Origin: Polaribacter sp. IC073 | Lineage (GTDB): Bacteria > Bacteroidota > Bacteroidia > Flavobacteriales > Flavobacteriaceae | Assembly: GCF_007997075.1 (NCBI RefSeq) | Contig: NZ_VORS01000010.1 | Location: forward strand, 62,001 to 126,000 | DNA length: 64,000 bases | Direction: 5' to 3' | Shown: positions 51,256-61,126 of the stretch, piece after piece | Position numbering within the stretch: position 1 is the stretch's first letter | Layout of the letters: the number at the start of each line of letters is the position of its first letter | The notes under the pieces: model-generated | The model's database searches: none | What the model was told of the DNA's origin: nothing | What the model saw: only the letters and a program-made list of their open reading frames with translations | Translations under genes and position numbers: made by a program

Positions 51256-51263
51256 TATCTTTG
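51256..51263 (+). promoter_or_regulatory. -7 box upstream of the phosphohexomutase gene
   Basis: TATCTTTG, 29 bp before the ATG at 51293 and only 4 bp after the upstream stop. Confidence 0.5.
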
Positions 51264-51292
51264 CATTTTATCACCATAATTTAAGCAACAAA

Positions 51293-53008
51293 ATGAGCGA
51301 AATATTAGACAAAGCAAAACAATGGTTAACACCTACTTTTGATTCTGAAACTCAACAAGAAATTCAAGAATTAATTACTTCTAACGCTACTGATTTAGCA
51401 GATAGATTCTATAAAGACATGGAATTTGGAACTGGTGGAATGCGCGGGATTATGGGCGCAGGAACGAACAGAATAAATAAATACACGTTAGGTAGAGCAA
51501 CCCAAGGTTTGTCTAATTATTTGATAGAAAACGTAAAAAAAGAACAGTTAAGTGTTGTAATTGCTTACGATTGTAGACATAATAGTAAGAAATTTGCTAA
51601 AATTGTTTCCGATGTTTTTTCTGCTAATAATATTAAAGTGTTTTTGTTTGAAGATTTAAGAGCAACACCAGAATTGTCATTCGCAGTGCGTCATTTAGAC
51701 TGTGATGCTGGTATTGTTTTAACTGCTTCTCACAATCCCCCAGAATATAATGGTTACAAAGTATATTGGGCAGATGGCGGACAAATTGTACCTCCGCATG
51801 ATGGTGGAATTATAGGAAACGTAAACGCTCTAGATTTTTCTGAAATTAAATTCGAAGCAAATGAAGCCTTAATTGAAACCGTAGGCAAAGAAGTTGATGA
51901 CGCATTTATTGAAGGTGCTGTAAAAAATGGTTCTTTATCTGAAAAGATAGATCGAAAAAATTTAAAAATAGTTTTCACTTCATTACACGGAACATCAATT
52001 GTCTCTGTGCCAGATGCTTTGGCAAAAGCAGGCTATACAGATGTGCATATTGTTGAAGAACAAAGAGCACCAGATGGTGATTTCCCTACGGTAAAATCGC
52101 CAAACCCAGAAGAACCAGAAGCTTTAAAATTGGCAACTGATTTAGCGAACAAAATTGGTGCTGATATTGTAATTGGTACAGACCCAGATTGTGATAGATT
52201 AGGTGTTGCCGTTAGAGATACAAATGGAAACATGAAATTAATGAATGGGAACCAAACGATGGTTGTCATGACAGAATTTCTTCTAAAAAAATGGAAAGAA
52301 GCAGGCAAAATTAATGGAAATCAGTTTGTGGGTTCTACAATTGTTTCTACAGAGTTGGTAAACAAAGCTGCAGAAAGTTATGGTGTAGAAACCAAGGTTG
52401 GTTTAACTGGTTTTAAGTGGATTGCAAAAATGATTCGCGATCATGAATCGATGGATTTTATTGGTGGTGGTGAAGAAAGCTTTGGCTACATGATTGGAGA
52501 TTTTGTTCGAGACAAAGATGCAGTTACCGCAACGCTTTTAGCTTGTGAAGTTGCCGCTTTAGCAAAACAAAACGGAAGTTCTTTTTATGAGGAATTATTA
52601 AGTATTTATGTTAGAAATAACTTCTATAAAGAGCATTTAATTTCGACTACTAAGAAAGGAATGGATGGCGCTGCAGAAATTGAGCAAATGTTAAGCGATA
52701 TGCGCAACAACCCGTTAACAGAAATTGACGGAGAAAAAGTAGAATCACTTTCTGATTACCAAGCATCAAACAGAAAAAATTTAATTACTGGTGAAGTAAC
52801 AAACATCGATTTACCAAAATCTAATGTTTTAATTTATCAAACGGCAAACGGAACAAGAATTGCAGCGAGACCTAGCGGAACAGAACCTAAAATAAAATTT
52901 TATTTTAGTGTGAACACGAAGTTAGACCATGTTAAAAATGCAGCGAATATTGAAGCTGCCTTAGATGCTAAAATTCAAAGAATAATTAAAGAAATGAAAC
53001 TGAATTAA
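51293..53008 (+). CDS. Phospho-sugar mutase (phosphoglucomutase/phosphomannomutase)
   Basis: 571 aa, four-domain alpha-D-phosphohexomutase. GTGGMRGIMGAGTNRIN near the start, the phosphoserine loop TASHNPPEYNGYKVYW, the metal loop GTDPDCDRLGVAV, the sugar loop GGGEESFGYM and the phosphate loop RPSGTEPKIKF are all present. It interconverts hexose 1- and 6-phosphates for nucleotide-sugar synthesis. Its stop overlaps the ABC exporter start (TAATG). Confidence 0.94.
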   Translation: MSEILDKAKQWLTPTFDSETQQEIQELITSNATDLADRFYKDMEFGTGGMRGIMGAGTNRINKYTLGRATQGLSNYLIENVKKEQLSVVIAYDCRHNSKKFAKIVSDVFSANNIKVFLFEDLRATPELSFAVRHLDCDAGIVLTASHNPPEYNGYKVYWADGGQIVPPHDGGIIGNVNALDFSEIKFEANEALIETVGKEVDDAFIEGAVKNGSLSEKIDRKNLKIVFTSLHGTSIVSVPDALAKAGYTDVHIVEEQRAPDGDFPTVKSPNPEEPEALKLATDLANKIGADIVIGTDPDCDRLGVAVRDTNGNMKLMNGNQTMVVMTEFLLKKWKEAGKINGNQFVGSTIVSTELVNKAAESYGVETKVGLTGFKWIAKMIRDHESMDFIGGGEESFGYMIGDFVRDKDAVTATLLACEVAALAKQNGSSFYEELLSIYVRNNFYKEHLISTTKKGMDGAAEIEQMLSDMRNNPLTEIDGEKVESLSDYQASNRKNLITGEVTNIDLPKSNVLIYQTANGTRIAARPSGTEPKIKFYFSVNTKLDHVKNAANIEAALDAKIQRIIKEMKLN

Positions 53009-54837
53009 TGGGTTATTTTAAAGACATTTTAAAATATGAGAAAAAGTATCGAAAATTTACTGTTTTAAATATTCTATTCAACATACTTTATGCAATTTTT
53101 AACGTGCTATCTGTCTTAGCATTTATACCTGTTTTAGGTATTTTATTTGGTACGGATAAAAAGGTTACAGCGAAACCTACTTATGAAGGTATCACACGTA
53201 TCGGCACGTATTTAAAAGATAGCTTTTATCATTTTATATCAACTAAAATAGAAACTGAAGGCAATATAAAAACACTAGTCTTTATCTGTTTATTAGCTAT
53301 TTCTCTGTTTTTTCTAAAAAATTTATTTAGATATTTAGCCTCTTACGTCATTACTTTTTTAAGAACAGGAATCGTAAAAGATTTACGAGATAAACTTTAT
53401 AAAAAGATTGTAGAATTACCAATTTCTTACTTTTCAAAGAAAAGAAAAGGAGATATTATTGCACGTATGACTTCTGATGTGCAAGAAGTAGAAACCTCTA
53501 TTCTAACGTCTATTGAGACTATTGTTAGAGAACCTTTAACAGTAATTATAGCGATTTCAATTATGCTCTTTATGAGTTTAAAATTAACGTTATTTGTTTT
53601 TGTGTTACTGCCAGTTTCTGGATTTATAATTTCGTCAATCAGTAAAAAACTAAAATCAAACTCTGTTAAAGCGCAAACAGAAACAGGTAATTTTTTATCA
53701 TTTATAGAAGAAACTCTAACAGGTTTAAGAATTATTAAAGGTTTTAATGCCGAAAGTGTTATTGCCAAAAAATTTAATAACTCTACACTTAATTTTAAGC
53801 AATTAATGACGAGTGTAATCCATAGGCAAACCTTAGCTTCACCAATGAGTGAGTTTTTAGGTTCTGCAACTATTATTGCCATTCTTTGGTATGGCGGAAC
53901 AGAAGTCTTATCGAACACAAGCTCTCTACAGCCCGATGAGTTTTTTGGTTACATTGTCTTATTTTATACCGTTTTAAATCCTATAAAATTAATTACAACA
54001 ACCTTTTATAATATTCAGAAAGGAGAAGCTTCTGCAGAAAGAATTATGTCTATCTTAAATACTGAAAATAGTATTACAGACATACCAAATGCACTTGTAA
54101 AAGAAGATTTTACAAGCAAAGTTGAGTTTAAAAACATTTCTTTTAAATATAAAGATGAATATGTTTTAAAAGACTTTTCATTAACAATTAATAAAGGAGA
54201 AACTGTTGCTTTGGTAGGGCAATCTGGTAGTGGAAAATCTACTTTAGCAAATCTTATTACTCGTTTTTATGATGTGAATAAAGGGGACGTTTTTATTGAT
54301 GGCAACAACATTAAAGACATCACAAAAAAATCTTTGCGAGATTTAATGGGCATTGTTTCTCAAGATTCTATTTTATTTAATGACACAATTGCAAATAATA
54401 TTAAATTAGGAACGCAAAATGCAACGGATGCAGCAATATTAGAAGCGGCCAAAATTGCAAATGCAGATGAATTTATTCAAGATTTACCAGAAAAATACGA
54501 TACAAATATTGGCGATAGCGGAAACACTCTTTCTGGCGGACAAAAACAACGTTTGTCAATTGCGAGAGCTGTTCTAAAGAATCCGCCAATTATGATTTTA
54601 GATGAAGCAACTTCTGCTTTAGACACAGAATCGGAACAAATGGTTCAAATTGCGTTAGAGAAAATGATGCAAAACAGAACTTCTTTGGTCATTGCACACC
54701 GATTATCTACCATTCAAAAAGCAGATAAAATTGTAGTGATGAAAAAAGGAAAAATTGTAGAACAGGGTAAACACGAAGAATTGCTAGCTAAAAAAGGAGA
54801 ATACTTTAAGTTGGTAACGATGCAGTCTTTAAGCTAA
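53008..54837 (+). CDS. ABC exporter, fused permease and ATPase (MsbA/multidrug type)
   Basis: 609 aa. N-terminal six-helix ABC_membrane domain (about 20-330, with the coupling region ELPISYFSKKRKGDIIARMT), then an NBD: Walker A GQSGSGKSTL, Q-loop GIVSQDSILF, signature LSGGQKQRLSIARA, Walker B IMILDEATSALD and H-loop VIAHRLSTIQ. Half-transporter acting as a dimer, probably flipping lipid or a lipid-linked sugar. Translationally coupled to the mutase gene; closed by a strong terminator. Confidence 0.93.
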   Translation: MGYFKDILKYEKKYRKFTVLNILFNILYAIFNVLSVLAFIPVLGILFGTDKKVTAKPTYEGITRIGTYLKDSFYHFISTKIETEGNIKTLVFICLLAISLFFLKNLFRYLASYVITFLRTGIVKDLRDKLYKKIVELPISYFSKKRKGDIIARMTSDVQEVETSILTSIETIVREPLTVIIAISIMLFMSLKLTLFVFVLLPVSGFIISSISKKLKSNSVKAQTETGNFLSFIEETLTGLRIIKGFNAESVIAKKFNNSTLNFKQLMTSVIHRQTLASPMSEFLGSATIIAILWYGGTEVLSNTSSLQPDEFFGYIVLFYTVLNPIKLITTTFYNIQKGEASAERIMSILNTENSITDIPNALVKEDFTSKVEFKNISFKYKDEYVLKDFSLTINKGETVALVGQSGSGKSTLANLITRFYDVNKGDVFIDGNNIKDITKKSLRDLMGIVSQDSILFNDTIANNIKLGTQNATDAAILEAAKIANADEFIQDLPEKYDTNIGDSGNTLSGGQKQRLSIARAVLKNPPIMILDEATSALDTESEQMVQIALEKMMQNRTSLVIAHRLSTIQKADKIVVMKKGKIVEQGKHEELLAKKGEYFKLVTMQSLS

Positions 54838-54854
54838 AAATTTAATTATAATAC

Positions 54855-54901
54855 CTAAAAAAGACCAATGCTATTTCTATAAATAACATTGGTCTTTTTG
54901 T
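54855..54901. terminator. Terminator after the ABC exporter
   Basis: AAAAAGACCAATG and CATTGGTCTTTTT form a long stem, extended by TATTT/AAATA, with an A run left and a T run right. It can serve the exporter (+) and the CCA-adding-type gene (-). Confidence 0.9.
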
Positions 54902-54967
54902 TTCTTTTATATTTTTGTAAAGAGGTTAATTTAAATAAAAAAGGACTTCAATACTTTCTATTAATAC

Positions 54968-56392
54968 TTACGCAATAATAGTTAAACCTAGCTTCTGCCC
55001 TACTTCAAGCATAAAATCGTAAGAAGCTTCATGTTCATTTGGTATTTTACCATCTAAAATAGCTTCTTTAATAGCTTCTTTTATTTGTCCGATTTCTCTA
55101 CAAGGTTTTAAATTGAATGCCGCTATTATTTCTTCACCAGAAATTGGAGGCTGAAAATTACGAACACGGTCTCTTTCTTCTACTTCTTTTATTTTAGAAC
55201 GAACCACCTCAAAATTGGCATGATATCTTTTAAATTTCTTCGGATTCTTCGTTGTAATATCTGCTTCACAAAGCGTCATTAGAGAATTGATATCATCACC
55301 TGCATCAAAAACCAAACGTCTAACAGCGGCATCTGTAACATCGCTTGCTAAAACAATTGGACGAGAACTTAATAGCACCATTTTTTGAACAAATTTCATT
55401 TTATTGTTCAATGGCATTTTTAATCTTTTAAATATTTTGTAGACCATCTTAGACCCTACAAATTCATGAGAATGGAAAGTCCAACCTACTTTTTTACTAA
55501 ACTTTTTAGTAGGTGCTTTACCAATATCGTGCAATAAAGCTGCCCAACGTAACCAAACATCTTCTGTATATTCAGAAATATTATCTACCACTTCTAAGGT
55601 ATGATAAAAGTTATCTTTATGTTTTTGTCCTTCGACCTCTTCCACTCCTTTTAAATCTATTAATTCAGGTAAAATTTGAGATAATAATTTTGTTTCCTCA
55701 AGTAACAAGAACCCTACGGAAGGTTTTACAGAAGACATTATTTTATTCAATTCATCTACAATACGTTCTCTAGTAATAATCTTTAATCTATCTGAATTTT
55801 TAGTAATTGCAGACAATGAATTTACTTCAATAGTAAAATTTAATTGTGTTGCAAACCTTAGCGCACGCATCATTCGTAAAGGATCATCAGAATACGTAAT
55901 ATCAGGATTTAATGGCGTTCTTATAATTCCGTTTTCTAAATCTTCCATTCCGTTAAACGGGTCTAACAACTCACCAAAATTAACTTCATTTAAACTTAAA
56001 GCCAATGCATTTATGGTGAAATCTCTTCTGTTTTGATCGTCTTGCAAACTCCCTTCAGACACTTCTGGATTTCTACTTTCTTCAGAATAGGATTCTTTTC
56101 TAGCGCCCACAAACTCAATTTCTACGTCTTTATATCGCAACATTGCTGTACCATACGTTTTAAAAACTTGCACTTTGGGTTTGTTTGGTAACAATTTAGA
56201 AACTTTTTGAGCCAACTCAATTCCGCTACCAATAGCAACAACATCAATGTCTTTAGCTGTTCCTCTTTTCAGAAAAAAGTCTCTCACAAAACCACCAATT
56301 ACGTAGCTTTCTACTTGTAATTGCTGAGATGCTTGAGAAATAATTGTAAAAATTTCTGATGAAATGGCCTCTTTAAAAAATTGTTTTTGCAT
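54968..56392 (-). CDS. CCA tRNA nucleotidyltransferase / poly(A) polymerase family with HD domain
   Basis: 474 aa. Head domain VIGGFVRDFFLKRG and the DIDVVAIGSG carboxylates; QDDQNRRDFTINALAL; the RNA-binding DDPLRMMRALRFATQL; and a C-terminal HD domain with LRWAALLHDIGKAPTKKF (His-Asp metal pair). This is the class II CCA-adding enzyme family with a phosphohydrolase domain, so it probably repairs or adds tRNA CCA ends; tRNA-Ser here has no encoded CCA. Sequence alone does not fully exclude poly(A) polymerase. Confidence 0.91.
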   Translation of the reverse strand: MQKQFFKEAISSEIFTIISQASQQLQVESYVIGGFVRDFFLKRGTAKDIDVVAIGSGIELAQKVSKLLPNKPKVQVFKTYGTAMLRYKDVEIEFVGARKESYSEESRNPEVSEGSLQDDQNRRDFTINALALSLNEVNFGELLDPFNGMEDLENGIIRTPLNPDITYSDDPLRMMRALRFATQLNFTIEVNSLSAITKNSDRLKIITRERIVDELNKIMSSVKPSVGFLLLEETKLLSQILPELIDLKGVEEVEGQKHKDNFYHTLEVVDNISEYTEDVWLRWAALLHDIGKAPTKKFSKKVGWTFHSHEFVGSKMVYKIFKRLKMPLNNKMKFVQKMVLLSSRPIVLASDVTDAAVRRLVFDAGDDINSLMTLCEADITTKNPKKFKRYHANFEVVRSKIKEVEERDRVRNFQPPISGEEIIAAFNLKPCREIGQIKEAIKEAILDGKIPNEHEASYDFMLEVGQKLGLTIIA

Positions 56393-56474
56393 GAATCTAC
56401 GCTCTTTTAAGCTTGAATATCACTACCCTCAATTTTGAAAAAGTTGATGATTTTGTATTCTCTTTATTTTGTCG

Positions 56475-56506
56475 CAAATTTACTATATAATCAACACAAC
56501 CCCAAA
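56475..56506 (-). promoter_or_regulatory. Promoter of the CCA-adding-type gene
   Basis: On the minus strand TTTG (56503-56506) and TAAATTTG (56475-56482) are 20 bp apart, matching the Bacteroidota -33/-7 pattern; the start codon is about 80 bp downstream. Confidence 0.7.
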
Positions 56507-56661
56507 TTGGGGTCGTAATTTATTAAAATGTTTTCTCCTAAATATTATCAACAAAAAAAGGCTTGTTTTTAAATTATTCTATTTCTAACATTGTAAAAAG
56601 CACTGAGTCTAACCTTACCCCAGTTTTCTTCATTGTTTCACCAAAGTAACCCTAAAAATAG

Positions 56662-56669
56662 TATCTTTG
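56662..56669 (+). promoter_or_regulatory. -7 box upstream of the LtaS-like gene
   Basis: TATCTTTG, 19 bp before the ATG at 56689. The rest of the 296-bp gap holds the divergent promoter and no gene that I see. Confidence 0.5.
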
Positions 56670-56688
56670 TTTTTTTTATATAAAATAC

Positions 56689-58704
56689 ATGTTTCAAAAA
56701 ATTCCAAATTATATAAAATACATCTTCACAAATGTTTTTTTCTTATTTATTTTTATTGCTTCCTTTAGAGGATTGTTTTATTTATTTTTTGCACAATTAG
56801 AAAATGCTGCTACGTTAGAAATACAAAAAGCTATTTTATTAGGACTCCGTTTTGATTTAAAACTAGCCATTCTTACTTTTTTCCCTTTGATTATTCTTGT
56901 TTTAATAACAAATAATCGTTTTTTTAAAAGTATCATTCTTAAAAAAATTGCACTTGTTTACATCGTTTTGTCCTATTTAATTTTAACGCTTTTCTTTATA
57001 TTCGATTTCGGTTATTACGAGTATTTATCCATTCGTTTAGATGCTTCTTCGCTTCGTTTTTTAAGTAACCTTAAAATATCTAGTCAGGTTTTAATTGAAA
57101 GTTACCCCGTTTACAAAGCCCTTTTGGCGCTGCTTATATTGTGTTTTATCATCTATAAATTTGCGAGTTATGTGTTTAAAACATTTTCTAAAACACATAA
57201 TAAAATAACCAAGAAATTAAAAGCTGCTTTTTTTATAGGTACTATTTTAATATGCTCTTTTGGTGTTTATAACAGTGTAACACATTACCCTTTGCGTTGG
57301 AGTGAAGCTTTTTTCTCAAAAAACAACACAATCAATCAATTTGCTTTAAACCCTGTTTTGTACTTCTTTGACAGTTTTGCTTTTAGAAGTGAAGGTGTTG
57401 ATCTTAATAAATTTAAAACCTATTACCCTGTAATTGCAAAACATTTAAACTTATCGCAAGACAGCGTAAATTTTGAGAAAAAAGTAACTTTTAAAACACC
57501 TTATAAAGAAAAGCCAAATGTTATTTTTGTAATGTTAGAATCTACAGGAACTGCAACTTTGAGTTTTTACGACAACCCTTTGAATAGCTCGCCTAAAATG
57601 GATTCTATTATAAAAGAGAGCTTAAGTTTTTCTAAATTCTACGTTCATAAACCAGGAACTGCAGCAAGCGTTTTTGCTAGTATTACTGGCTTGCCAGATA
57701 TTGAAGATGTAAAAACAGCTTCTAGAAACCCTATGATTATAGATCAGCGTATTATTTTTGATCAATTTAAAGGGTATGAAAAGCAATACTTTATAGGCGG
57801 ATCTGCAAATTGGGCAAATATTAGAGGCGTATTTCAATCAAATATAAAAGATTTAAAAATATTTGAAGAAGGTAGTTTTGAAGAAGAAAACAGGGCCGAT
57901 GTTTGGGGGATTGATGATTACGATTTATTTAAAGAAGCAGATAAGGAATTTAAAAAATTACATGAAATCGGGAAGCCTTTTGTTGCCTACATTCAAACAG
58001 CAACAAACCACATGCCTTTTACAATACCCGATAAAAAAGAAAGTTTTACACCTATTTTAGAAAGTGATATTGACGAAAAAACCTTGTTAAAAGGAGGTTT
58101 TAGATCTTTAGGGCAATTAAACGGGATTCGTTATTTAGATTTTAATGTTGCTCGTTTTTTAGAAAGAGCAAAAGAAACTGGGTATTATAATAATTCTATT
58201 TTTGTCTTTTTTGGAGATCATAGAGGAGGAATGAAAAAACTAGGTTTCTTAAAAAATAATGAAGATGATTTAGGGATACAAGTACATCATGTGCCCTTCT
58301 TTATTCATGCACCGAAATATATAAAACCTCAAGTAATAGACAAATATGCTAAATTAATTGATGTCTTTCCTACAGCTACAAGTTTGGCTAAAATAGAATA
58401 CACCAATTACACGTTAGGAAGAGATTTATTAGACAGTACAAACACAGATACTGCTGCCTTTGTGTACGTTCAAAGTAAGGGAGAAAAGGGTGTAGGATTG
58501 TTAAAAGATAATTTTTATTACGAGAAAACAAACATTTCTAAGAAAACAAGTTTGTACCGTCTAGATACGAACACCGTAAAAGATATTAAGCTAGAAAACC
58601 CTAGAATTACACAACAAATGGACAGCCTTTTATCTGCTTATTATCATAGCACGAAGTATTTGTACCTTAATAACAAGAAACCAACCGAGTTTATTGTAGA
58701 GTAA
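56689..58704 (+). CDS. LtaS-like sulfatase-fold transferase (phosphoglycerol transferase type)
   Basis: 671 aa. Five membrane segments in the first 200 residues, then an extracytoplasmic alkaline-phosphatase/sulfatase domain: NVIFVMLESTG, the Thr nucleophile in HKPGTAASVFASITG and metal motif FFGDHRGGM near the end. LtaS relatives in Gram-negative bacteria transfer phosphoglycerol or phosphoethanolamine to periplasmic or surface glycans. It stands just before a small surface-glycan transferase cluster, which fits decoration of lipopolysaccharide or glycan. Confidence 0.9.
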   Translation: MFQKIPNYIKYIFTNVFFLFIFIASFRGLFYLFFAQLENAATLEIQKAILLGLRFDLKLAILTFFPLIILVLITNNRFFKSIILKKIALVYIVLSYLILTLFFIFDFGYYEYLSIRLDASSLRFLSNLKISSQVLIESYPVYKALLALLILCFIIYKFASYVFKTFSKTHNKITKKLKAAFFIGTILICSFGVYNSVTHYPLRWSEAFFSKNNTINQFALNPVLYFFDSFAFRSEGVDLNKFKTYYPVIAKHLNLSQDSVNFEKKVTFKTPYKEKPNVIFVMLESTGTATLSFYDNPLNSSPKMDSIIKESLSFSKFYVHKPGTAASVFASITGLPDIEDVKTASRNPMIIDQRIIFDQFKGYEKQYFIGGSANWANIRGVFQSNIKDLKIFEEGSFEEENRADVWGIDDYDLFKEADKEFKKLHEIGKPFVAYIQTATNHMPFTIPDKKESFTPILESDIDEKTLLKGGFRSLGQLNGIRYLDFNVARFLERAKETGYYNNSIFVFFGDHRGGMKKLGFLKNNEDDLGIQVHHVPFFIHAPKYIKPQVIDKYAKLIDVFPTATSLAKIEYTNYTLGRDLLDSTNTDTAAFVYVQSKGEKGVGLLKDNFYYEKTNISKKTSLYRLDTNTVKDIKLENPRITQQMDSLLSAYYHSTKYLYLNNKKPTEFIVE

Positions 58705-58769
58705 TCGTTTAGGTTATTATTAGTTTTCACAATAATTAATTTAATAAAAGAAAATTGTAAGAACATTTG

Positions 58770-58777
58770 TACTTTTG
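58770..58777 (+). promoter_or_regulatory. -7 box upstream of the fucosyltransferase gene
   Basis: TACTTTTG fits TAnnTTTG, 40 bp before the ATG at 58818. No -33 element is at the standard distance. Confidence 0.45.
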
Positions 58778-58817
58778 TTTAAAGCATAAAGCAGTGTTTT
58801 TTTGGTATACATAAAAT

Positions 58818-59621
58818 ATGGTTATTGTTAGAATACTTGGTGGTTTAGGAAATCAAATGTTTCAATATGCGTATGCAAAATCGCTAGAAGTAAAAGGGTT
58901 TGATGTGAGTTTAGATCTTTCCGGATTTAAAAACTATAAATTACATGGCGGATATCAATTGGATAAGTACCATATTAATTTACAAAATGCAAAGAATTCT
59001 ACTGTCCTATTTTCTAGGATCAACCCTTTAAAAACTATAAAAGAAGAAAATTTATTATTTAATGAAAAATTACTTTCTTTAAAAGGCAATGAATATGTAA
59101 AAGGATACTTTCAGACAGAGAAATACTTTTCAGGAATCAGAAATACATTGTTAGAACAATTTACTATCAATAGAGAAATCGCTAATTCTACAAAAAAATA
59201 TAAAAAAGAAATTACTCTAGCTGAAAATAGTTGCTCAATACATATTAGAAGGGGAGATTATGTCTCAGACTCAAAATCTAATATTATTCATGGAACATGT
59301 ACTTTAGACTACTACAGAGAAGCCATTAAAAAAGTTGAAGAAAAGTACAAGAATACTCTATTTTTTGTTTTTTCTGATGATATTCCTTGGACCAAAGAAA
59401 ATTTAGTTATTAAAAATGCAACATACATAAACCATAAATGTTTACCACATGAAGATATTCTTTTAATGAGTTTATGTAAAAATAATATCACAGCAAACAG
59501 TAGTTTTTCCTGGTGGGGAGCTTGGTTAAATAAAAATAACAGTAAAATGGTTGTTGCACCTAAACAGTGGTTTGTTTCAAAAGAAAATGAAATTACTTGT
59601 AAGAACTGGATAAAAATATGA
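58818..59621 (+). CDS. GT11 alpha-1,2-fucosyltransferase-like protein
   Basis: 267 aa, cytoplasmic. VIVRILGGLGNQMFQYAYAK at the start, the GDP-fucose motif SIHIRRGDYVSDS and the late ANSSFSWWGAWLN motif are hallmarks of GT11. It should add L-fucose, probably alpha-1,2 to galactose, onto a surface glycan. Its stop overlaps the following GT25 gene by 4 bp, so both are co-translated. Confidence 0.93.
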   Translation: MVIVRILGGLGNQMFQYAYAKSLEVKGFDVSLDLSGFKNYKLHGGYQLDKYHINLQNAKNSTVLFSRINPLKTIKEENLLFNEKLLSLKGNEYVKGYFQTEKYFSGIRNTLLEQFTINREIANSTKKYKKEITLAENSCSIHIRRGDYVSDSKSNIIHGTCTLDYYREAIKKVEEKYKNTLFFVFSDDIPWTKENLVIKNATYINHKCLPHEDILLMSLCKNNITANSSFSWWGAWLNKNNSKMVVAPKQWFVSKENEITCKNWIKI

Positions 59622-60361
59622 AATCCTTTAAAGTATATTACATCAATTTAGATAAAAGTCTCGAAAGAAGAACTTTTATGGAAAACCAGTTTAAAGAACT
59701 GAAGATCCCTATTACAAGAATGCCTGCCGCTTATGGGAAAAAATTACCCCAAGATTTTTTAAAAAAATCAAAAAATGAACATCAACTACTCACTCATTTT
59801 CCTTATTTGAATGATGGCGAAATTGGCTTAACCAAAACCTACTTCGATTTATGGAAAATTGTTGCCCTTCAAGAGGAAGAGTTTTCTATTATCTTAGAGG
59901 ACGATGCATTGTTAACTTCAGCTTTTTTTAAAGATTTACAAAACCTATTGGATTTAATTACTACATCTGACTTTATAGATATTGCGGGTCGAAGAGGGTT
60001 TTATTTATTAGAAAAAAATAAATACTTGTCAAAGTTCATTATACCTTCATTACAAACTACTGGTCAAATAATTGGTAAGGAGGCCGCCAGAAAGCTTGCA
60101 AAAAATTTAACTACTTACTACGCACCAATTGATGTTTTAAAGCAAGATGTTTTTAAGCATAAAGTCAAAATTTATACTACTAATAACAGCTATGTAAGTA
60201 GTAATGATAAGAATGTTGGAGGAACCACAATTCAACAAAAAAGTCTGCCAAAGGTTAAAAAAATTTTAAGAGAAATTACAAGACCTTTTTGGCAATTGTT
60301 AAGCCTAGTTACTTACAAAAGTTACAGAGCTATTAAGAACCATTCTTTTTACAACAACTAG
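59618..60361 (+). CDS. GT25-family glycosyltransferase (LPS type)
   Basis: 247 aa. YYINLDKSLERRTFMENQF at the start, PAAYGKKL, DGEIGLTKTYFDLWKIV and the ILEDDALL metal motif match the GT25 family of lipooligosaccharide galactosyltransferases. The C-terminal 40 residues are basic and may touch the membrane. Overlaps the GT11 gene (ATGA) and runs 4 bp into the opposite GT2 gene. Confidence 0.9.
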   Translation: MKSFKVYYINLDKSLERRTFMENQFKELKIPITRMPAAYGKKLPQDFLKKSKNEHQLLTHFPYLNDGEIGLTKTYFDLWKIVALQEEEFSIILEDDALLTSAFFKDLQNLLDLITTSDFIDIAGRRGFYLLEKNKYLSKFIIPSLQTTGQIIGKEAARKLAKNLTTYYAPIDVLKQDVFKHKVKIYTTNNSYVSSNDKNVGGTTIQQKSLPKVKKILREITRPFWQLLSLVTYKSYRAIKNHSFYNN

Positions 60362-61113
60362 GTTTCTTTTATCCCATTATTAAGCAACCATAACTTTACA
60401 TACCTAGTAAAAACTGAATATGCTAATATTTTAGCTAGAATTAACCCAGCAAGACCATCTAAAAAACCTAAACGTATAAAATAGTGAATAAAAAACCTTG
60501 CAGTAGGTTTAATAAATAAATGGAATGCATTTGCTTTTTTTCCTTTAGAATGAAGCTCCTTTGCTTTTAATGTTGAATAATAGTTTATTTTTGAAATAAA
60601 GTGATCATAATTTCTATAGCCAAAATGATCTATTTTATTTTTTAAAAAACCTATTTTTCCATTTGCAAAAATGGTTTCATGCACAACACCAGAATATTTA
60701 CAATGTTCCTTTAAAAATAGACGAACTACTTTATCACGCTGCCAACCGCAATAATTTATTTTTTTATTTGCAAAATAAAAGTTTCTCCCCACGTAAAAAC
60801 CTACGAAGTTTTTCGGTTTTTTTACTGCTTCTAAAATTTCTTTTTTTACTGCTAGCGTTACCCTTTCATCTGCGTCTAAAATATAAATCCAAGAATGTTC
60901 TGCTTGTTGAATTGCAAAGTTTTTCTGAGAAGAAAAATCATCAAACTTCCGCTTGATGATTTTTACATTCATTTTCTCTGCTATTTCCAACGTTTTGTCT
61001 GTACTAAAAGAATCTATCACAATAATTTCATCTGCAAAACCTACAGATTCGATCGCTTCTCTTATATGAATCTCTTCATTTAACGTTGGTATGATTGCCG
61101 ATATTTTAATCAT
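60358..61113 (-). CDS. GT2 LPS-core glycosyltransferase (WaaE/KdtX type)
   Basis: 251 aa. SAIIPTLNEEIHIREAIESV, VIDSFSTDKTLEIAE, IYILDADERV and the RNFYFANKKINYCGWQRDKV region match the WaaE/KdtX-like branch of GT2, which adds a hexose to the inner core of LPS. A hydrophobic C-terminal stretch suggests membrane contact. Convergent with the GT25 gene, with stops overlapping by 4 bp. Confidence 0.91.
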   Translation of the reverse strand: MIKISAIIPTLNEEIHIREAIESVGFADEIIVIDSFSTDKTLEIAEKMNVKIIKRKFDDFSSQKNFAIQQAEHSWIYILDADERVTLAVKKEILEAVKKPKNFVGFYVGRNFYFANKKINYCGWQRDKVVRLFLKEHCKYSGVVHETIFANGKIGFLKNKIDHFGYRNYDHFISKINYYSTLKAKELHSKGKKANAFHLFIKPTARFFIHYFIRLGFLDGLAGLILAKILAYSVFTRYVKLWLLNNGIKET

Positions 61114-61126
61114 AGCATTTTAAACC

